This document shows positions 16,574-27,259 of a stretch of 64,000 nucleotides of DNA, piece by piece (position 1 is the stretch's first letter; every line of letters begins with the position of its first letter). Origin of the DNA: an uncultured Clostridia bacterium (GTDB lineage Bacteria > Bacillota > Clostridia > UBA1381). A program made the position numbers and the translations under genes. The notes below the pieces were generated by a model. The model saw only the letters and a program-made list of their open reading frames with translations. It did no database searches and was not told the DNA's origin. Where the stretch lies: NCBI GenBank assembly GCA_947631235.1, contig CANRKO010000001.1:62001-126000 (forward strand), given 5' to 3'.

Positions 16574-16927
16574 ATGGTATTAAAGACCGGCAGCGAATTG
16601 GGAGAGGTTTCCATATCGAACAGCGTAATATCCGAAATAGCCGGCGCGGTCGCGTCGAGGTGCTACGGAGTGGTCGGAATGGCGTCGAGAAACAAGAAGG
16701 ACGGTATAGTAAGCCTTTTAAGACCCGACTCCATCACAAAGGGAATAAACATAAACATAGAGGACAACGGGGTTGTAATCGAGGTACACATTATCGTGGA
16801 GTACGGCGTAAACATCAACACCATCTGTAAAAGCATCGTGAACCGCGTGCGCTACAACGTCGAGAACACGGCCGGCATAAAGGTAAAACGCGTGAACGTA
16901 AGAGTGGAAGGCGTAAGAGTGGATTAA
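16574..16927 (+). CDS. Asp23/Gls24 family envelope stress protein (YloU-like)
   Basis: GEVSISNSVISEIAGAVASRCYGVVGMASR...; followed by a DAK2 protein and recG. Confidence 0.9.
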   Translation: MVLKTGSELGEVSISNSVISEIAGAVASRCYGVVGMASRNKKDGIVSLLRPDSITKGININIEDNGVVIEVHIIVEYGVNINTICKSIVNRVRYNVENTAGIKVKRVNVRVEGVRVD

Positions 16928-16961
16928 TGCGCACTGCGCAAGGTGGCGGTAATTTTAAGGG

Positions 16962-18707
16962 GTGATTAAGATAAATACTATAAACGGAAAAGTATTCGCC
17001 GAAATGGTCATAAGCGGCGCGAATAATCTGTACAACAATAAGGGCGCGGTAGACGAGCTTAACGTGTTCCCCGTGCCGGACGGCGATACGGGTACGAATA
17101 TGTCGCTGACGGCGCAGTCAATGGCAAACGAGCTTGCGGACGCGGACAGCTTGACGCTTACAAAGGCGGCGGATAAGATGTCGTTTGCTACGCTGCGCGG
17201 CGCGCGCGGCAACAGCGGCGTTATCATGTCGCAGTTTTTCAGGGGTATTTCGAGAAGTTTTAAAGGCAAGACGGAGTGCGGCGCGGCTGAGCTTGCGTCG
17301 GCTTTAAAGGACGGCTCCGACGCGGCGTACAAGGCGGTTATGAACCCGACCGAGGGTACTATTCTCACGGTCGCGCGTGAGGCGGCCGCGGGCGCGAAAA
17401 CGGCTGCCGACGGCGGCGACGTTACAGCAGTTGTCGAAAAAGCCGTGGAACGCGGAAACAAGGCTCTTGCACGCACGACCGAAATGCTCCCCGTGCTTAA
17501 ACAGGCGAACGTCGTTGACGCGGGCGGTCGGGGCTGGATGTACGTACTCGAGGGTATGCTCTCTTATCTGCACAGCGGTGAAATAACAGCCAAAGTCGGC
17601 GGCGAGACGGCGGAAACAAAGAAAACGGCTCAGGCTGCCGTAAGCGGCGAGGATATAAAATTCAAGTACTGCACCGAATTTATAATCGAAAAATACGAGT
17701 CGGGCGCGTCCGTTGAGGACTTCCGCGCGGCGATTGCCGACAAGGGCGACTGTCAGCTTGTAATCGACGACGACGAGGTGTGCAAGGTTCATATCCACAC
17801 GAACCACCCCGGCTTTGTGCTTGAAGAGGCTGTAAAGCTGGGCGAGATGATAAACCTCAAAATCGACAATATGAAACACCAGCACCGCGAGATTATCAAG
17901 GGTACTCTCGATTTGTCGGACGGCAGAACGCCCTCGACGGTGACTGACGGCAAAAAGTCCAAGCCGAAAAAGGAAAAAGAGCCGAAACCGAAAAAGGAGA
18001 AGGAACCCAAACCAAAAAAGGAAACAAAACAGGAACCCCCCAAGACATACGGCTTTGTCGCGGTGTGCGCGGGCAAGGGGCTTGCGGAAATTCTCGGCGA
18101 CATGGGAGTTGACAGGATAATCGAGGGCGGTCAGACGATGAACCCCTCGACGGACGACATACTCAAAGCGGTAAAGAAGGTCAAGGCGCAGACGGTGTTT
18201 GTGTTCCCGAATAACAAGAATATAGTTATGGCGGCGCAGCAGGCGGCTCAAATTCTCGGGGACAGAAACATAGTAGTAATCGAAAGCACAAGCTATCCGC
18301 AGTGCGTGAGCGCGATGGTCGCGTTTAACGACCAGAAGGACGCGGAGACGAACGCCAACGCCATGCGCAAGGCGATAGGCAAGGTCGCGACGGCGCAGCT
18401 TACTTACGCGGTTCGCGACACGGAAATTGACGGCAAAACAATAAAGAAAAACGATATACTCGGCATGGTCGAGGGCAAAATAACCCGCACCGGCACGGAT
18501 CTTGACGAGGTGCTTGCAGGAGTCGTAGCCGAGATAACGGACGAGGATACGGAGATCATCACCGTTTACTGCGGCAAGGACGTCAAAAAACAGCAGGCGG
18601 ACAGGATGCAGAGAGCGCTGGAGGCAAAGTACGAAAACGACGAAATAGAAGTCTCATTTAAACGGGGCGGACAGCCGATATATTACTACATAGTATCGGC
18701 AGAGTAA
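16962..18707 (+). CDS. fakA: DAK2 domain fatty acid kinase subunit FakA (YloV-like)
   Basis: ELNVFPVPDGDTGTNMSLT, GARGNSGVIMSQFFRG; Lys/Glu/Pro-rich linker in the middle; GTG start. Confidence 0.85.
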   Translation: MIKINTINGKVFAEMVISGANNLYNNKGAVDELNVFPVPDGDTGTNMSLTAQSMANELADADSLTLTKAADKMSFATLRGARGNSGVIMSQFFRGISRSFKGKTECGAAELASALKDGSDAAYKAVMNPTEGTILTVAREAAAGAKTAADGGDVTAVVEKAVERGNKALARTTEMLPVLKQANVVDAGGRGWMYVLEGMLSYLHSGEITAKVGGETAETKKTAQAAVSGEDIKFKYCTEFIIEKYESGASVEDFRAAIADKGDCQLVIDDDEVCKVHIHTNHPGFVLEEAVKLGEMINLKIDNMKHQHREIIKGTLDLSDGRTPSTVTDGKKSKPKKEKEPKPKKEKEPKPKKETKQEPPKTYGFVAVCAGKGLAEILGDMGVDRIIEGGQTMNPSTDDILKAVKKVKAQTVFVFPNNKNIVMAAQQAAQILGDRNIVVIESTSYPQCVSAMVAFNDQKDAETNANAMRKAIGKVATAQLTYAVRDTEIDGKTIKKNDILGMVEGKITRTGTDLDEVLAGVVAEITDEDTEIITVYCGKDVKKQQADRMQRALEAKYENDEIEVSFKRGGQPIYYYIVSAE

Positions 18708-18721
18708 CACGGGAGCGGATA

Positions 18722-20755
18722 ATGTCAAAGGATATACGTTATCTTAAAGGCGTGGGCGAAAAACGCGCCGCGCTGTTTGAAAAAAAAGGAATACGGACGG
18801 TCGAGGATTTACTTTACTATTTTCCGCGCTCGCATGAGGATAGGTCGGAAATGAAGGAAATCGCCGACTGTGCCGAAGGGGAAACGGTGTGCGTCAGCGT
18901 CACCGTTTTTTCGCCTGTCAGCGACGTGAGAGTAAGGCGCAATCTGCTTGTGTCAACGATGATAGTGAGCGACCAAACGGGCGCTCTGAACGTCGTGTGG
19001 TACAACAACAAGTACGTCAAGGGGCAGTTTTTCACCGGCGACGAGTATATTCTTTACGGCAAGATAACGCGTAACCGCGGTAAAAAGGAAATGGTAAACC
19101 CCGTGTTTGAGAAAAAGGGCAGCGAGAGGTTCACGGGTAAAATAGTGCCGCTATACCCGCTTACGGAGGGGCTTACGCAGAAAATCCTCCAGTCGGCGAT
19201 GGAACTGGCTTTAAAGGAGGCGGGCAGGCTCGAAGAGTACATTCCCGCCGAAATACGCGACAGGTACAAAATCGCGGAGCTTAACTACGCGATGAAGAAC
19301 ATACATTTCCCCGAGGACTTCGAAAGCTACAACATAGCCCGCGAGAGGTTTGTGTTCGAGGAACTGCTTATTTTGCAGCTTGCGCTGTCGCAGCACAAGG
19401 ACGAGAACACACGGCAGCAAGGCGCGGTTTTTAAAGACGTAAAGTGCGTGAGGACGTTTACCGACACGCTCCCGTTTCCACTCACGAACGCGCAGAAACG
19501 CGTGCTTAACGAGATAATGAAGGACTGCAAAAGCGGCGGCGTGATGAACCGTCTCGTTCAGGGCGACGTGGGCAGCGGCAAAACGGCTGTGGCGGCTGCC
19601 GCGATTTACGCGGCTGTAAAGAACGGTCACCAGGCGGCGATGATGGCGCCGACCGAGATACTCGCCGTGCAGCACGCGGAAACGCTCGCCGAATTTTTCA
19701 AGGACACGGGCATAAAGGTCGCGCTCCTGAACGGCAGCATGAGGGCGAAGGACAAAAAGCTCGTCTACGACATGATGCTGACGGGCGAGGTAGACGTTGT
19801 TGTCGGAACGCACGCAATAATACAGGACAAGGCTGAATTTAAAGACCTCGCGCTCGTCGTCGCGGACGAGCAGCACCGTTTCGGCGTTGAGCAGAGGGCA
19901 AAGCTTGCCGCGAAGGGCAACAACCCGCACGTACTCATCATGTCAGCCACTCCGATACCGCGCACGCTGGCGCTCATACTGTACGGCGACCTCGACATTT
20001 CCGTTATAGACGAATTGCCGCCGGGCAGAAAGCCCGTTAAAACATACGCGGTGGGCGAGAGTATGCGCAAACGCGTGTTCGCGTTCCTCGGCAAAAATGT
20101 AAACGCGGGTATGCAGGCGTACGTCGTGTGTCCGCTTATCGAGGAAACGGAAAAGAGCGATTTGCAGAACGCGGCAGAACTGTGCAAAAAGCTTCAAAAC
20201 GCGTTCCCTAATTTTTCGGTCGGACTGATGCACGGCAGAATGAAACCGAAGCTTAAGGAAGAAATAATGAACGACTTTGTTTCGGGCGAGATAAAAATAC
20301 TCGTTTCCACAACGGTGATAGAGGTGGGCGTGAACGTGCCGAACGCGAATATGATGATAATTGAGAACGCGGAACGTTTCGGCTTGTCTCAACTTCATCA
20401 GCTGCGCGGACGCGTCGGACGCGGCGGCGAGCAGGCGTTCTGCATACTTATCGCGCACGGTAATAACGAGGTCACAAAAAAGCGCATGGAGACAATGACG
20501 ATCTCGAACGACGGCTTTTATATAAGCGAGCAGGATTTAAAGCTGCGCGGACCGGGCGACTTTTTCGGTACGCGCCAGCACGGTCTGCCGGAAATGAAAA
20601 TCGCGAACCTGTTCGAGGACAGAGATATTCTCGCAATTTCGCAGCAGACGGCGAAAAGCATACTTGAAGAAGACCCGTTTCTGGAAAGCGAAAAATACAA
20701 GGGACTGCGCAAACGTGCCGAAAAAATAATCGCGAACGGTATCGCCATGAACTGA
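18722..20755 (+). CDS. recG: ATP-dependent DNA helicase RecG
   Basis: QGDVGSGKTAVAAAA, DEQHRFGVEQR, MSATPIPRTLAL, QLRGRVGRG. Confidence 0.96.
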   Translation: MSKDIRYLKGVGEKRAALFEKKGIRTVEDLLYYFPRSHEDRSEMKEIADCAEGETVCVSVTVFSPVSDVRVRRNLLVSTMIVSDQTGALNVVWYNNKYVKGQFFTGDEYILYGKITRNRGKKEMVNPVFEKKGSERFTGKIVPLYPLTEGLTQKILQSAMELALKEAGRLEEYIPAEIRDRYKIAELNYAMKNIHFPEDFESYNIARERFVFEELLILQLALSQHKDENTRQQGAVFKDVKCVRTFTDTLPFPLTNAQKRVLNEIMKDCKSGGVMNRLVQGDVGSGKTAVAAAAIYAAVKNGHQAAMMAPTEILAVQHAETLAEFFKDTGIKVALLNGSMRAKDKKLVYDMMLTGEVDVVVGTHAIIQDKAEFKDLALVVADEQHRFGVEQRAKLAAKGNNPHVLIMSATPIPRTLALILYGDLDISVIDELPPGRKPVKTYAVGESMRKRVFAFLGKNVNAGMQAYVVCPLIEETEKSDLQNAAELCKKLQNAFPNFSVGLMHGRMKPKLKEEIMNDFVSGEIKILVSTTVIEVGVNVPNANMMIIENAERFGLSQLHQLRGRVGRGGEQAFCILIAHGNNEVTKKRMETMTISNDGFYISEQDLKLRGPGDFFGTRQHGLPEMKIANLFEDRDILAISQQTAKSILEEDPFLESEKYKGLRKRAEKIIANGIAMN

Positions 20756-20859
20756 CAAAATCCGAATACAAATATTACATGTTTAAATTCTGTGAATACG
20801 CGCAAATTATAAACGAGTAAAGAAACTCATTAAATTTTTTGCAGAAGGAGAACAAAACG

Positions 20860-21042
20860 ATGTCAAAGTCAAGAAATTCGAGAACATCAGGTCTTGAAAG
20901 CTTTAAGATGGAGGCGGCGAGAGAAGTCGGCGTAAACCTTGAAAGCGGTTACAACGGCGACCTCACATCAAAGCAGGCGGGTTCTATCGGCGGACAGATG
21001 GTTAAAAAGATGATAGAAAGCTACGAAAACAACAACAGATAA
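20860..21042 (+). CDS. Alpha/beta-type small acid-soluble spore protein
   Basis: FKMEAAREVGVNLESGYNGDLTSKQAGSIGGQMVKKMI. Confidence 0.95.
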   Translation: MSKSRNSRTSGLESFKMEAAREVGVNLESGYNGDLTSKQAGSIGGQMVKKMIESYENNNR

Positions 21043-21165
21043 GCAAACGATACAAAAAGGCGCGTCCGAAATTTGGGCGCGTTTTTTTACGCGTAAATTT
21101 TGACAAAACGCGGTCTGTATATTATAATATATAATAATTGCAGGCGCGGACGAAGGGAGAAAAAT

Positions 21166-22323
21166 ATGAGGACACTTTATCTTGAATGTAATATGGGCGC
21201 GGCGGGCGATATGCTTACGGCTGCGCTCGCGGAGCTTACCGATACGGACGAATTTGTAAAGCGCGTGAACGGTGCCGGTATACCGAACGTAACCGTCACA
21301 GCCGAAAAAACGCAAAAGTGCGGCGTAACAGGCACGCATATCCGCGTCACGGTGAACGGAGAAGAAGAAAACGAGCATATGCACGAGCATCACCACCACC
21401 ATTCGGGTATTGCCGACGTTGAGGGCATAATACGCTCCCTTAACGTGTCCGAGACGGTAAAGGATAACGCCATAGCCGTATACAACATTATCGCCGAAGC
21501 GGAAAGCTACGTACATAACACGGACATGGAGCATATACATTTCCACGAGGTCGGCACGATGGACGCGGTAGCCGACGTTGTCGGCGTTTGTATGCTTATG
21601 GAGGAGCTGTCGCCCGAAAAAATCGTATGTTCGCCCGTGAACGTCGGCGGCGGCACGGTAAAGTGCGCCCACGGCGTGCTGCCCGTACCCGCGCCCGCGA
21701 CGGCGAGAATTTTACGTGATATTCCGATATACGGCAGCGGCAGCACGGAACTTTGCACGCCCACCGGCGCGGCGCTTTTAAAGCGTTTTGCGACGGAATT
21801 TGCGCCGATGCCGGCAATGAAAATCAAGAACGTGGGTTACGGAATGGGCAGCAAGGATTTTGAAACGGCGAATTGTGTAAGAGCGTTTCTGGGCGAGAGC
21901 GACGACATAGGCGGCGTGTGCGAGCTGCGCTGCAACATAGACGACATGACGGGCGAGCAGATTGGGTTCGCGGTCGAGACGCTCGCGGAAAACGGTGCGC
22001 TCGACGTGTTCACAGTGCCGGTGTACATGAAGAAAAACCGTCCGGGCATACTTCTCACGTGCCTTTGCAAGGCGGCTGACAGGGATAAAATGGTGGAGCT
22101 TATTTTCAGACACACGTCCACGATAGGTATGAGAGAGTACGCCGTAAATCGGCACACGCTGGAACGCGAGACCGTGACCGTGAACACGTCCCACGGCACT
22201 GTCCGCGCAAAAAAATCCATCGGCTATGGAGTGAGCCGCGTAAAGCCCGAATACGAGGATATGGCGCGTATCGCCCGTGACAACAAGATTTCGGTATCGG
22301 ATATAAAAATAACAGACAAATAA
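21166..22323 (+). CDS. larC: Nickel pincer cofactor biosynthesis protein LarC
   Basis: MRTLYLECNMGAAGDMLTAAL, HFHEVGTMDAVADVVG, CNIDDMTGE; promoter TTGACA-N17-TATAAT at 21100-21128. Confidence 0.9.
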   Translation: MRTLYLECNMGAAGDMLTAALAELTDTDEFVKRVNGAGIPNVTVTAEKTQKCGVTGTHIRVTVNGEEENEHMHEHHHHHSGIADVEGIIRSLNVSETVKDNAIAVYNIIAEAESYVHNTDMEHIHFHEVGTMDAVADVVGVCMLMEELSPEKIVCSPVNVGGGTVKCAHGVLPVPAPATARILRDIPIYGSGSTELCTPTGAALLKRFATEFAPMPAMKIKNVGYGMGSKDFETANCVRAFLGESDDIGGVCELRCNIDDMTGEQIGFAVETLAENGALDVFTVPVYMKKNRPGILLTCLCKAADRDKMVELIFRHTSTIGMREYAVNRHTLERETVTVNTSHGTVRAKKSIGYGVSRVKPEYEDMARIARDNKISVSDIKITDK

Positions 22324-22325
22324 AA

Positions 22326-22817
22326 TTATATACTGCGCAGCCGTTTTGTCGTGACCTGTGCCGCGATACCCGTAAACGCGCCCGTAACTATCGCGGAAAT
22401 TATGAGGAACGGCGCGTACCACATTACATATGCGCTGCCGATAACGATACACGCGACGGCGAGTTGCCCCGCGTTATGCCCGATCGCGCCCAGCACGCTC
22501 ACGACCCACATACGGTTTTCGCCGAGACGGAGCGACGCGAGAGCCGTAACGGCAAAGCACACAAGACCGCCCGCCATACTGTACAAAAATCCCGCCATAC
22601 CGCCGGAGAACACGCTCGCGACAATAATACGGAGCGTGAGTATAACAAACGATTCCTTCCGACCCAGAATATACACGGCAATCAGCGTTATAATGTTCGC
22701 CAGTCCGAGCTTTACGCCCGGTATCGGCACGAGCGGCGGTATAAACGACTCCGCGACAAATATCACGAGCGCGAGAGACAGCATTAGAGCCATGACGGTA
22801 AGTTTTTTTACATTCAC
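22326..22817 (-). CDS. Gx transporter family / heptaprenyl diphosphate synthase component I-like membrane protein
   Basis: IPGVKLGLANIITL, MWVVSVLGAIGHNAGQL. Confidence 0.8.
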   Translation of the reverse strand: MNVKKLTVMALMLSLALVIFVAESFIPPLVPIPGVKLGLANIITLIAVYILGRKESFVILTLRIIVASVFSGGMAGFLYSMAGGLVCFAVTALASLRLGENRMWVVSVLGAIGHNAGQLAVACIVIGSAYVMWYAPFLIISAIVTGAFTGIAAQVTTKRLRSI

Positions 22818-23212
22818 TGCGCGTCGCCTCCCGTCACCGCGTCAATGCCGCCATTGTCACCCGTGACGACGACGGTCAGTTTATTGGGAAGGCACACGAT
22901 TGGCGGCTGCGTGCCGCTTATAAACCCTCTTTTGACGCATATTTTATCGGGACAGCTTGCGCCTGTGACGGCGATGCGCCCGTTTTCTACCCTTACCGTA
23001 TTTTCGCCGCCGTCCTTGGACGTGACGGTGAACTCGTAGGGGTCTTTTACGTTTTCCAAATCCACGACGCGCACCGTTTCACCGTCCGAGAGGATTTTCG
23101 CCGTTTTACCGTGCGGCGCGGTTTTGGCGCGGCACATGATGACTATTGCGCACACGGCTGCAATCAACGCGAATGCGCCGACCCACGCGAGATTTTTCTT
23201 AAGTTCAGCCAT
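22814..23212 (-). CDS. NusG domain II-containing protein
   Basis: N-terminal TM segment, VENGRIAVTGASCPDKICVKRGFISGTQPPIVCLPNKLTVVV. Confidence 0.85.
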   Translation of the reverse strand: MAELKKNLAWVGAFALIAAVCAIVIMCRAKTAPHGKTAKILSDGETVRVVDLENVKDPYEFTVTSKDGGENTVRVENGRIAVTGASCPDKICVKRGFISGTQPPIVCLPNKLTVVVTGDNGGIDAVTGGDAQ

Positions 23213-23621
23213 TCGCGTCCTCCTTCGGCAAAATCTTCGTCACGCGCGGCGTGTATCTGCGCTTTAGACGCTTGTCCGACAGTATGAGTATCACAAATAT
23301 GAGCGCCATGAGCAAAAATCCCGCTGCAGCCGATACAAGCTCGTTTTTTGATATTGCGTACGCGGCGAAATATCCGAGTATCAGCGCAGCCACCGGCACA
23401 ATATAAACGAGCGCAGCCGCGCCGAGAACTTTATTGTCAGCCATATCTATGCAAACAACGTCGCCGACGGCGGCGTTTTCGGTATTTTCGGCTTTTACCG
23501 TCGCCGTAATACCCGGACAAAGCCCGCATGACGCGCAGCTTTCGCCGCACGACGACGAGCGCGTGATTTCGATTTCTGCCGTTTTTCCGCTTACGCTTTT
23601 AACAATACCGTTCTGAAACAT
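23205..23621 (-). CDS. RseC/MucC-like SoxR-reducing system protein
   Basis: CGESCASCGLC motif followed by two TM helices. Confidence 0.75.
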   Translation of the reverse strand: MFQNGIVKSVSGKTAEIEITRSSSCGESCASCGLCPGITATVKAENTENAAVGDVVCIDMADNKVLGAAALVYIVPVAALILGYFAAYAISKNELVSAAAGFLLMALIFVILILSDKRLKRRYTPRVTKILPKEDANG

Positions 23622-23768
23622 TTTACCACCCCTCGGCATATTTTAAATCCGTTTCTAATTATAATATACCGTCATATTTCTTTCAAGTATATATTGAAAA
23701 AAATATTTAATTATGATACAATAACTATAGCTATGTATTACAACAAAGCGAAAAAGGAAGGTGTAACA

Positions 23769-25094
23769 ATGGCAGCAACATTCAAAGGCGGCTTTCATAT
23801 ACGCGACCGTAAGGAGTTGACAAATGAAAAGCAAACCGTTCGGCTGCCCGACTGCGATATGCACATCTACCCGATGCGTCAGCATATCGGCGCGCCGTTA
23901 AAGGCGCTCGTCAGTGTGGGCGACAAGGTAAAAGTCGGACAGAAAATCGCCGACAGCGGAGAATTTGTTTCCGCGCCGGTTCATTCGTCGGTTTCGGGTA
24001 CGGTCACGGATATAAAGCCGTATTTCCATGACAGCGGCTCGATGGTTGAAGCGATATTTGTCGAGAACGACAAGGAATATACCGTGTCGGACGACGTTTG
24101 CCCGAAGGATTACAAGAGCATGAACCGCGACGAACTTTTGTCCGTCATACGCGAGGCGGGCATAGTCGGCATGGGCGGCGCGGGTTTTCCGACGCACGTC
24201 AAGCTTTCGCCGAAACAGAAGGTCGATTACATAATCGTGAACGGCGCGGAGTGCGAGCCGTACATAACGAGCGACCACCGCTATATGCTCGAAAACGCGG
24301 ACGATATAATCTACGGCTTAAAGGTAGCAATGAAGGCGCTTGACCTTGAGGACGGCTATATCGGCGTGGAGCTCAATAAAAAGAACGGAATAGAGTCTGT
24401 AAAAGCGTCGAAGGAGTACGGCGAAAACATACATATAATCGAATTAAAGACGAAGTACCCGCAGGGCGCGGAAAAGCAGCTAATAAAGGCGATAACGGGC
24501 AGAAACGTGCCAGCCGGCGGACTTCCGGCGGATGCGGGCGCGGTCGTTATAAACGTCGCGACAGCCGTCGCGATTGCGAACGCGTTTAAGACGGGACTTC
24601 CCGCGATAGAGAAAAACGTCACCGTGTCGGGCGACGCGGTGAAAAATCCGTCGGTGTTCCGCGTGCGCACGGGCGTGCCGGTATCGTTCCTCATAGAACA
24701 GGCGGGCGGCTTTGCAAACGTACCCGAAAAAATCGTTTCGGGCGGACCGATGATGGGCATATCGCAGTACAACACAGACTACCCCGTCACAAAAACCACC
24801 TCGTCGGTACTCACGATAACGAAGGCGGAAAAGACGTACGACCCCGACGCGCCGTGCATACGCTGTGGAAGGTGCGTAGACCACTGCCCGATGCGGCTCA
24901 TGCCGATGAAACTCGTGCAGGCGTCCAAAAAGGACGACGTGGATATGGCGCAAAGGTACAATATACTCGAATGTATCGAGTGCGGACTTTGCTCCTACAT
25001 ATGCCCCGCGAACAAAAACCTGCTCCAGTTTATCAGAATGATTAAGCCGGAGGTAATGAAAAAGGTAAGGGAGGAAAAGAACAATGGAAAATAA
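23769..25094 (+). CDS. rnfC: Ion-translocating oxidoreductase subunit RnfC
   Basis: GMGGAGFPTHVK, CIRCGRCVDHCPMRLMP, CIECGLCSYICPA. Confidence 0.95.
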   Translation: MAATFKGGFHIRDRKELTNEKQTVRLPDCDMHIYPMRQHIGAPLKALVSVGDKVKVGQKIADSGEFVSAPVHSSVSGTVTDIKPYFHDSGSMVEAIFVENDKEYTVSDDVCPKDYKSMNRDELLSVIREAGIVGMGGAGFPTHVKLSPKQKVDYIIVNGAECEPYITSDHRYMLENADDIIYGLKVAMKALDLEDGYIGVELNKKNGIESVKASKEYGENIHIIELKTKYPQGAEKQLIKAITGRNVPAGGLPADAGAVVINVATAVAIANAFKTGLPAIEKNVTVSGDAVKNPSVFRVRTGVPVSFLIEQAGGFANVPEKIVSGGPMMGISQYNTDYPVTKTTSSVLTITKAEKTYDPDAPCIRCGRCVDHCPMRLMPMKLVQASKKDDVDMAQRYNILECIECGLCSYICPANKNLLQFIRMIKPEVMKKVREEKNNGK

Positions 25095-26034
25095 TCTCAT
25101 AATGTCCTCCTCGCCGCACATTCACACAAATTCCACGACGCAAAGGATAATGCTTGATGTGATAATCGCGCTGCTCCCCGCGGCTGTTGCGGGCGGACTG
25201 CTGTTCGGTATCTACTCGACGATAGTCCTCGCAAGCGCGGTAATATCGGCTGTACTCGCGGAGTGGATATTTGAAAAGTTACTTAAAAAAAGAAACACAA
25301 CAGGCGATTTGAGCGCGGTCGTGACGGGACTTTTACTCGGACTCAATATGCCGCCGCGCATACCGATATGGATGGTGTGCGTAGGCTCGGCGTTCGCGAT
25401 AGTGATAGTAAAGCAGATGTTCGGCGGACTCGGCAAGAACTTCGTGAACCCCGCCCTCGCGGCGCGCTGTTTCATGCTGATAGCGTGGACGGGCGCGATG
25501 ACGAGTTTTCAAACTCCGTTCGACGCGGTAACGACCGCGACGCCGCTTGCGATAATGAAAAGCGGTGCGGAGGGAACGATGCCGACGCTCATGCAGTGTC
25601 TTGTCGGCATGAAGGCGGGTACGATCGGCGAAACATCGGCAATAGCGCTTATTATAGGCTTTATATACCTGCTTGCGCGGCGCGTGGTAAGCATAAAGAT
25701 ACCGCTCGCGTACATAGCGTCATTCGCGGCTTTGACGTTCCTTTTCGGCAAGGACGCGTTCGACGCGCAGTACCTCGCGTACCAGCTACTTACGGGCGGA
25801 CTTCTTTTGGGCGCGTTCTTCATGGCGACCGACTACACGACCACGCCGACGACGCATCTCGGAATGATAATATTCGGTATAGGCTGCGGCGTTCTGACGT
25901 TCCTTATAAGACGGTTCGGCGGTTATCCCGAGGGCGTGTCGTTCTCGATACTTCTGATGAACCTCGCCGCGCCGCTTATTGAGCGTTATACCGTTCCGAA
26001 ATCCTTCGGAAACAGAGGAGGTGCGCGTAAATGA
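25084..26034 (+). CDS. rnfD: Rnf subunit D
   Basis: FGGLGKNFVNPALAARCFM, TTATPLA flavinylation context, ATDYTTTPTT. Confidence 0.95.
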   Translation: MENNLIMSSSPHIHTNSTTQRIMLDVIIALLPAAVAGGLLFGIYSTIVLASAVISAVLAEWIFEKLLKKRNTTGDLSAVVTGLLLGLNMPPRIPIWMVCVGSAFAIVIVKQMFGGLGKNFVNPALAARCFMLIAWTGAMTSFQTPFDAVTTATPLAIMKSGAEGTMPTLMQCLVGMKAGTIGETSAIALIIGFIYLLARRVVSIKIPLAYIASFAALTFLFGKDAFDAQYLAYQLLTGGLLLGAFFMATDYTTTPTTHLGMIIFGIGCGVLTFLIRRFGGYPEGVSFSILLMNLAAPLIERYTVPKSFGNRGGARK

Positions 26035-26633
26035 GCGAAAAGTTGGACGTAAAGGAAATTATAAAGGTGGGCGCGATACTGTTTGTAATAACCGCGCTCG
26101 CGGCGGCTCTGCTGGGCTTTGTAAACGCGAAAACCGCACCGCTTATAGCCGAAAACAACGTAAAAAAGGAGCAGACGGCTCTAAAAGCCGTAATGCCCGA
26201 TGCGGCTGACTTTAAAGAAATTGAACTCACTCCCGAACTTAAAAACGCCGAGGACGGCAGGGGAGAGATAACGAAGGCTTACACCGTTCTCGACCAAAGC
26301 GGCAGAGTTACGGGCGCGTGCGTCATAACCGAAACAAGCGGCTACGACATCGGCATACAGACCGTAACGGGCGTAAAAGAGGACAAGACGGTCGCGGGCG
26401 TTGAAATCATTTCGCTTAACGAAACGCCTGGTCTCGGCGCAAAGGCGACCGACGCGTCGTTCCGCGATCAGTACGCGGGCAAGAGCGCGGGAATAGGCGT
26501 TTCAAAATCGGGCGCGACCGACGCCGATATACAGGCGATTTCCGGCGCGACGCTTACCTCGAAGGGCGTTACGAACGGAGTAAACATCGCGCTTGACGCG
26601 GCGGAGATCATACTGGAAGGGGGTAACGGATAA
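26031..26633 (+). CDS. rnfG: Rnf subunit G
   Basis: FMN-binding; AISGATLTSKGVTNGV flavinylation motif. Confidence 0.94.
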   Translation: MSEKLDVKEIIKVGAILFVITALAAALLGFVNAKTAPLIAENNVKKEQTALKAVMPDAADFKEIELTPELKNAEDGRGEITKAYTVLDQSGRVTGACVITETSGYDIGIQTVTGVKEDKTVAGVEIISLNETPGLGAKATDASFRDQYAGKSAGIGVSKSGATDADIQAISGATLTSKGVTNGVNIALDAAEIILEGGNG

Positions 26634-27259
26634 TGGCTGACGAAAACAAGAAAACGGCGATGTCCGTATTCAAAAACGGACTGTTTACCGAAAACCCGAC
26701 GTTTATGCAGCTGCTCGGCATGTGTCCGACGCTCGCCGTTACAACGAGCCTTCAAAACGGCTTGGGCATGGGCTTATCGGCTACGGCTGTCCTTATCTGC
26801 TCGAACCTTCTCATATCGCTTTTGAGAAAAATAATTCCCGACAAGGTGAGAATAGCGGCGTACATAGTAATTATAGCGGCGTTCGTAACCGTAATCGACA
26901 TGTCGCTGCAGGCGTTTATGCCCGACCTTGCGTCGTCGCTGGGCTTATTTATACCGCTTATCGTCGTAAACTGCATAATCCTCGCGCGCGCGGAGGCGTT
27001 CGCGTCGAAGAACGGGCCGTGGCACAGCGCGGTTGACGGTCTCGGCATGGGACTCGGCTTTACGGGCGCTTTGTGCATCATATCCGCGATACGCGAAATA
27101 CTCGGCGCGGGTACGATATGGGGAATAACGCTCTACGGAACGCACGTGCAGCCCGCGACGATAATGATAATGGCTCCGGGCGGATTTATCGTGCTCGGAC
27201 TGCTTATCGGAACGATAAACTTCATCGTGAAAAAAACAAAGAAGGGGGCGGATAAATAA
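26633..27259 (+). CDS. rnfE: Rnf subunit E
   Basis: [22 protein letters not shown]. Confidence 0.95.
   Translation: MADENKKTAMSVFKNGLFTENPTFMQLLGMCPTLAVTTSLQNGLGMGLSATAVLICSNLLISLLRKIIPDKVRIAAYIVIIAAFVTVIDMSLQAFMPDLASSLGLFIPLIVVNCIILARAEAFASKNGPWHSAVDGLGMGLGFTGALCIISAIREILGAGTIWGITLYGTHVQPATIMIMAPGGFIVLGLLIGTINFIVKKTKKGADK

Noticed and set aside
17304-18251. 315-aa minus-strand ORF, and many similar ORFs antisense to coding genes
   Set aside because: Overlaps fakA completely with no RBS or recognisable domain; the codon pattern here produces open antisense frames throughout.
21385-21405. Histidine run (HEHHHHHSG) in LarC as an expression tag or vector sequence
   Set aside because: Natural His-rich metal-binding loop within an otherwise normal LarC.
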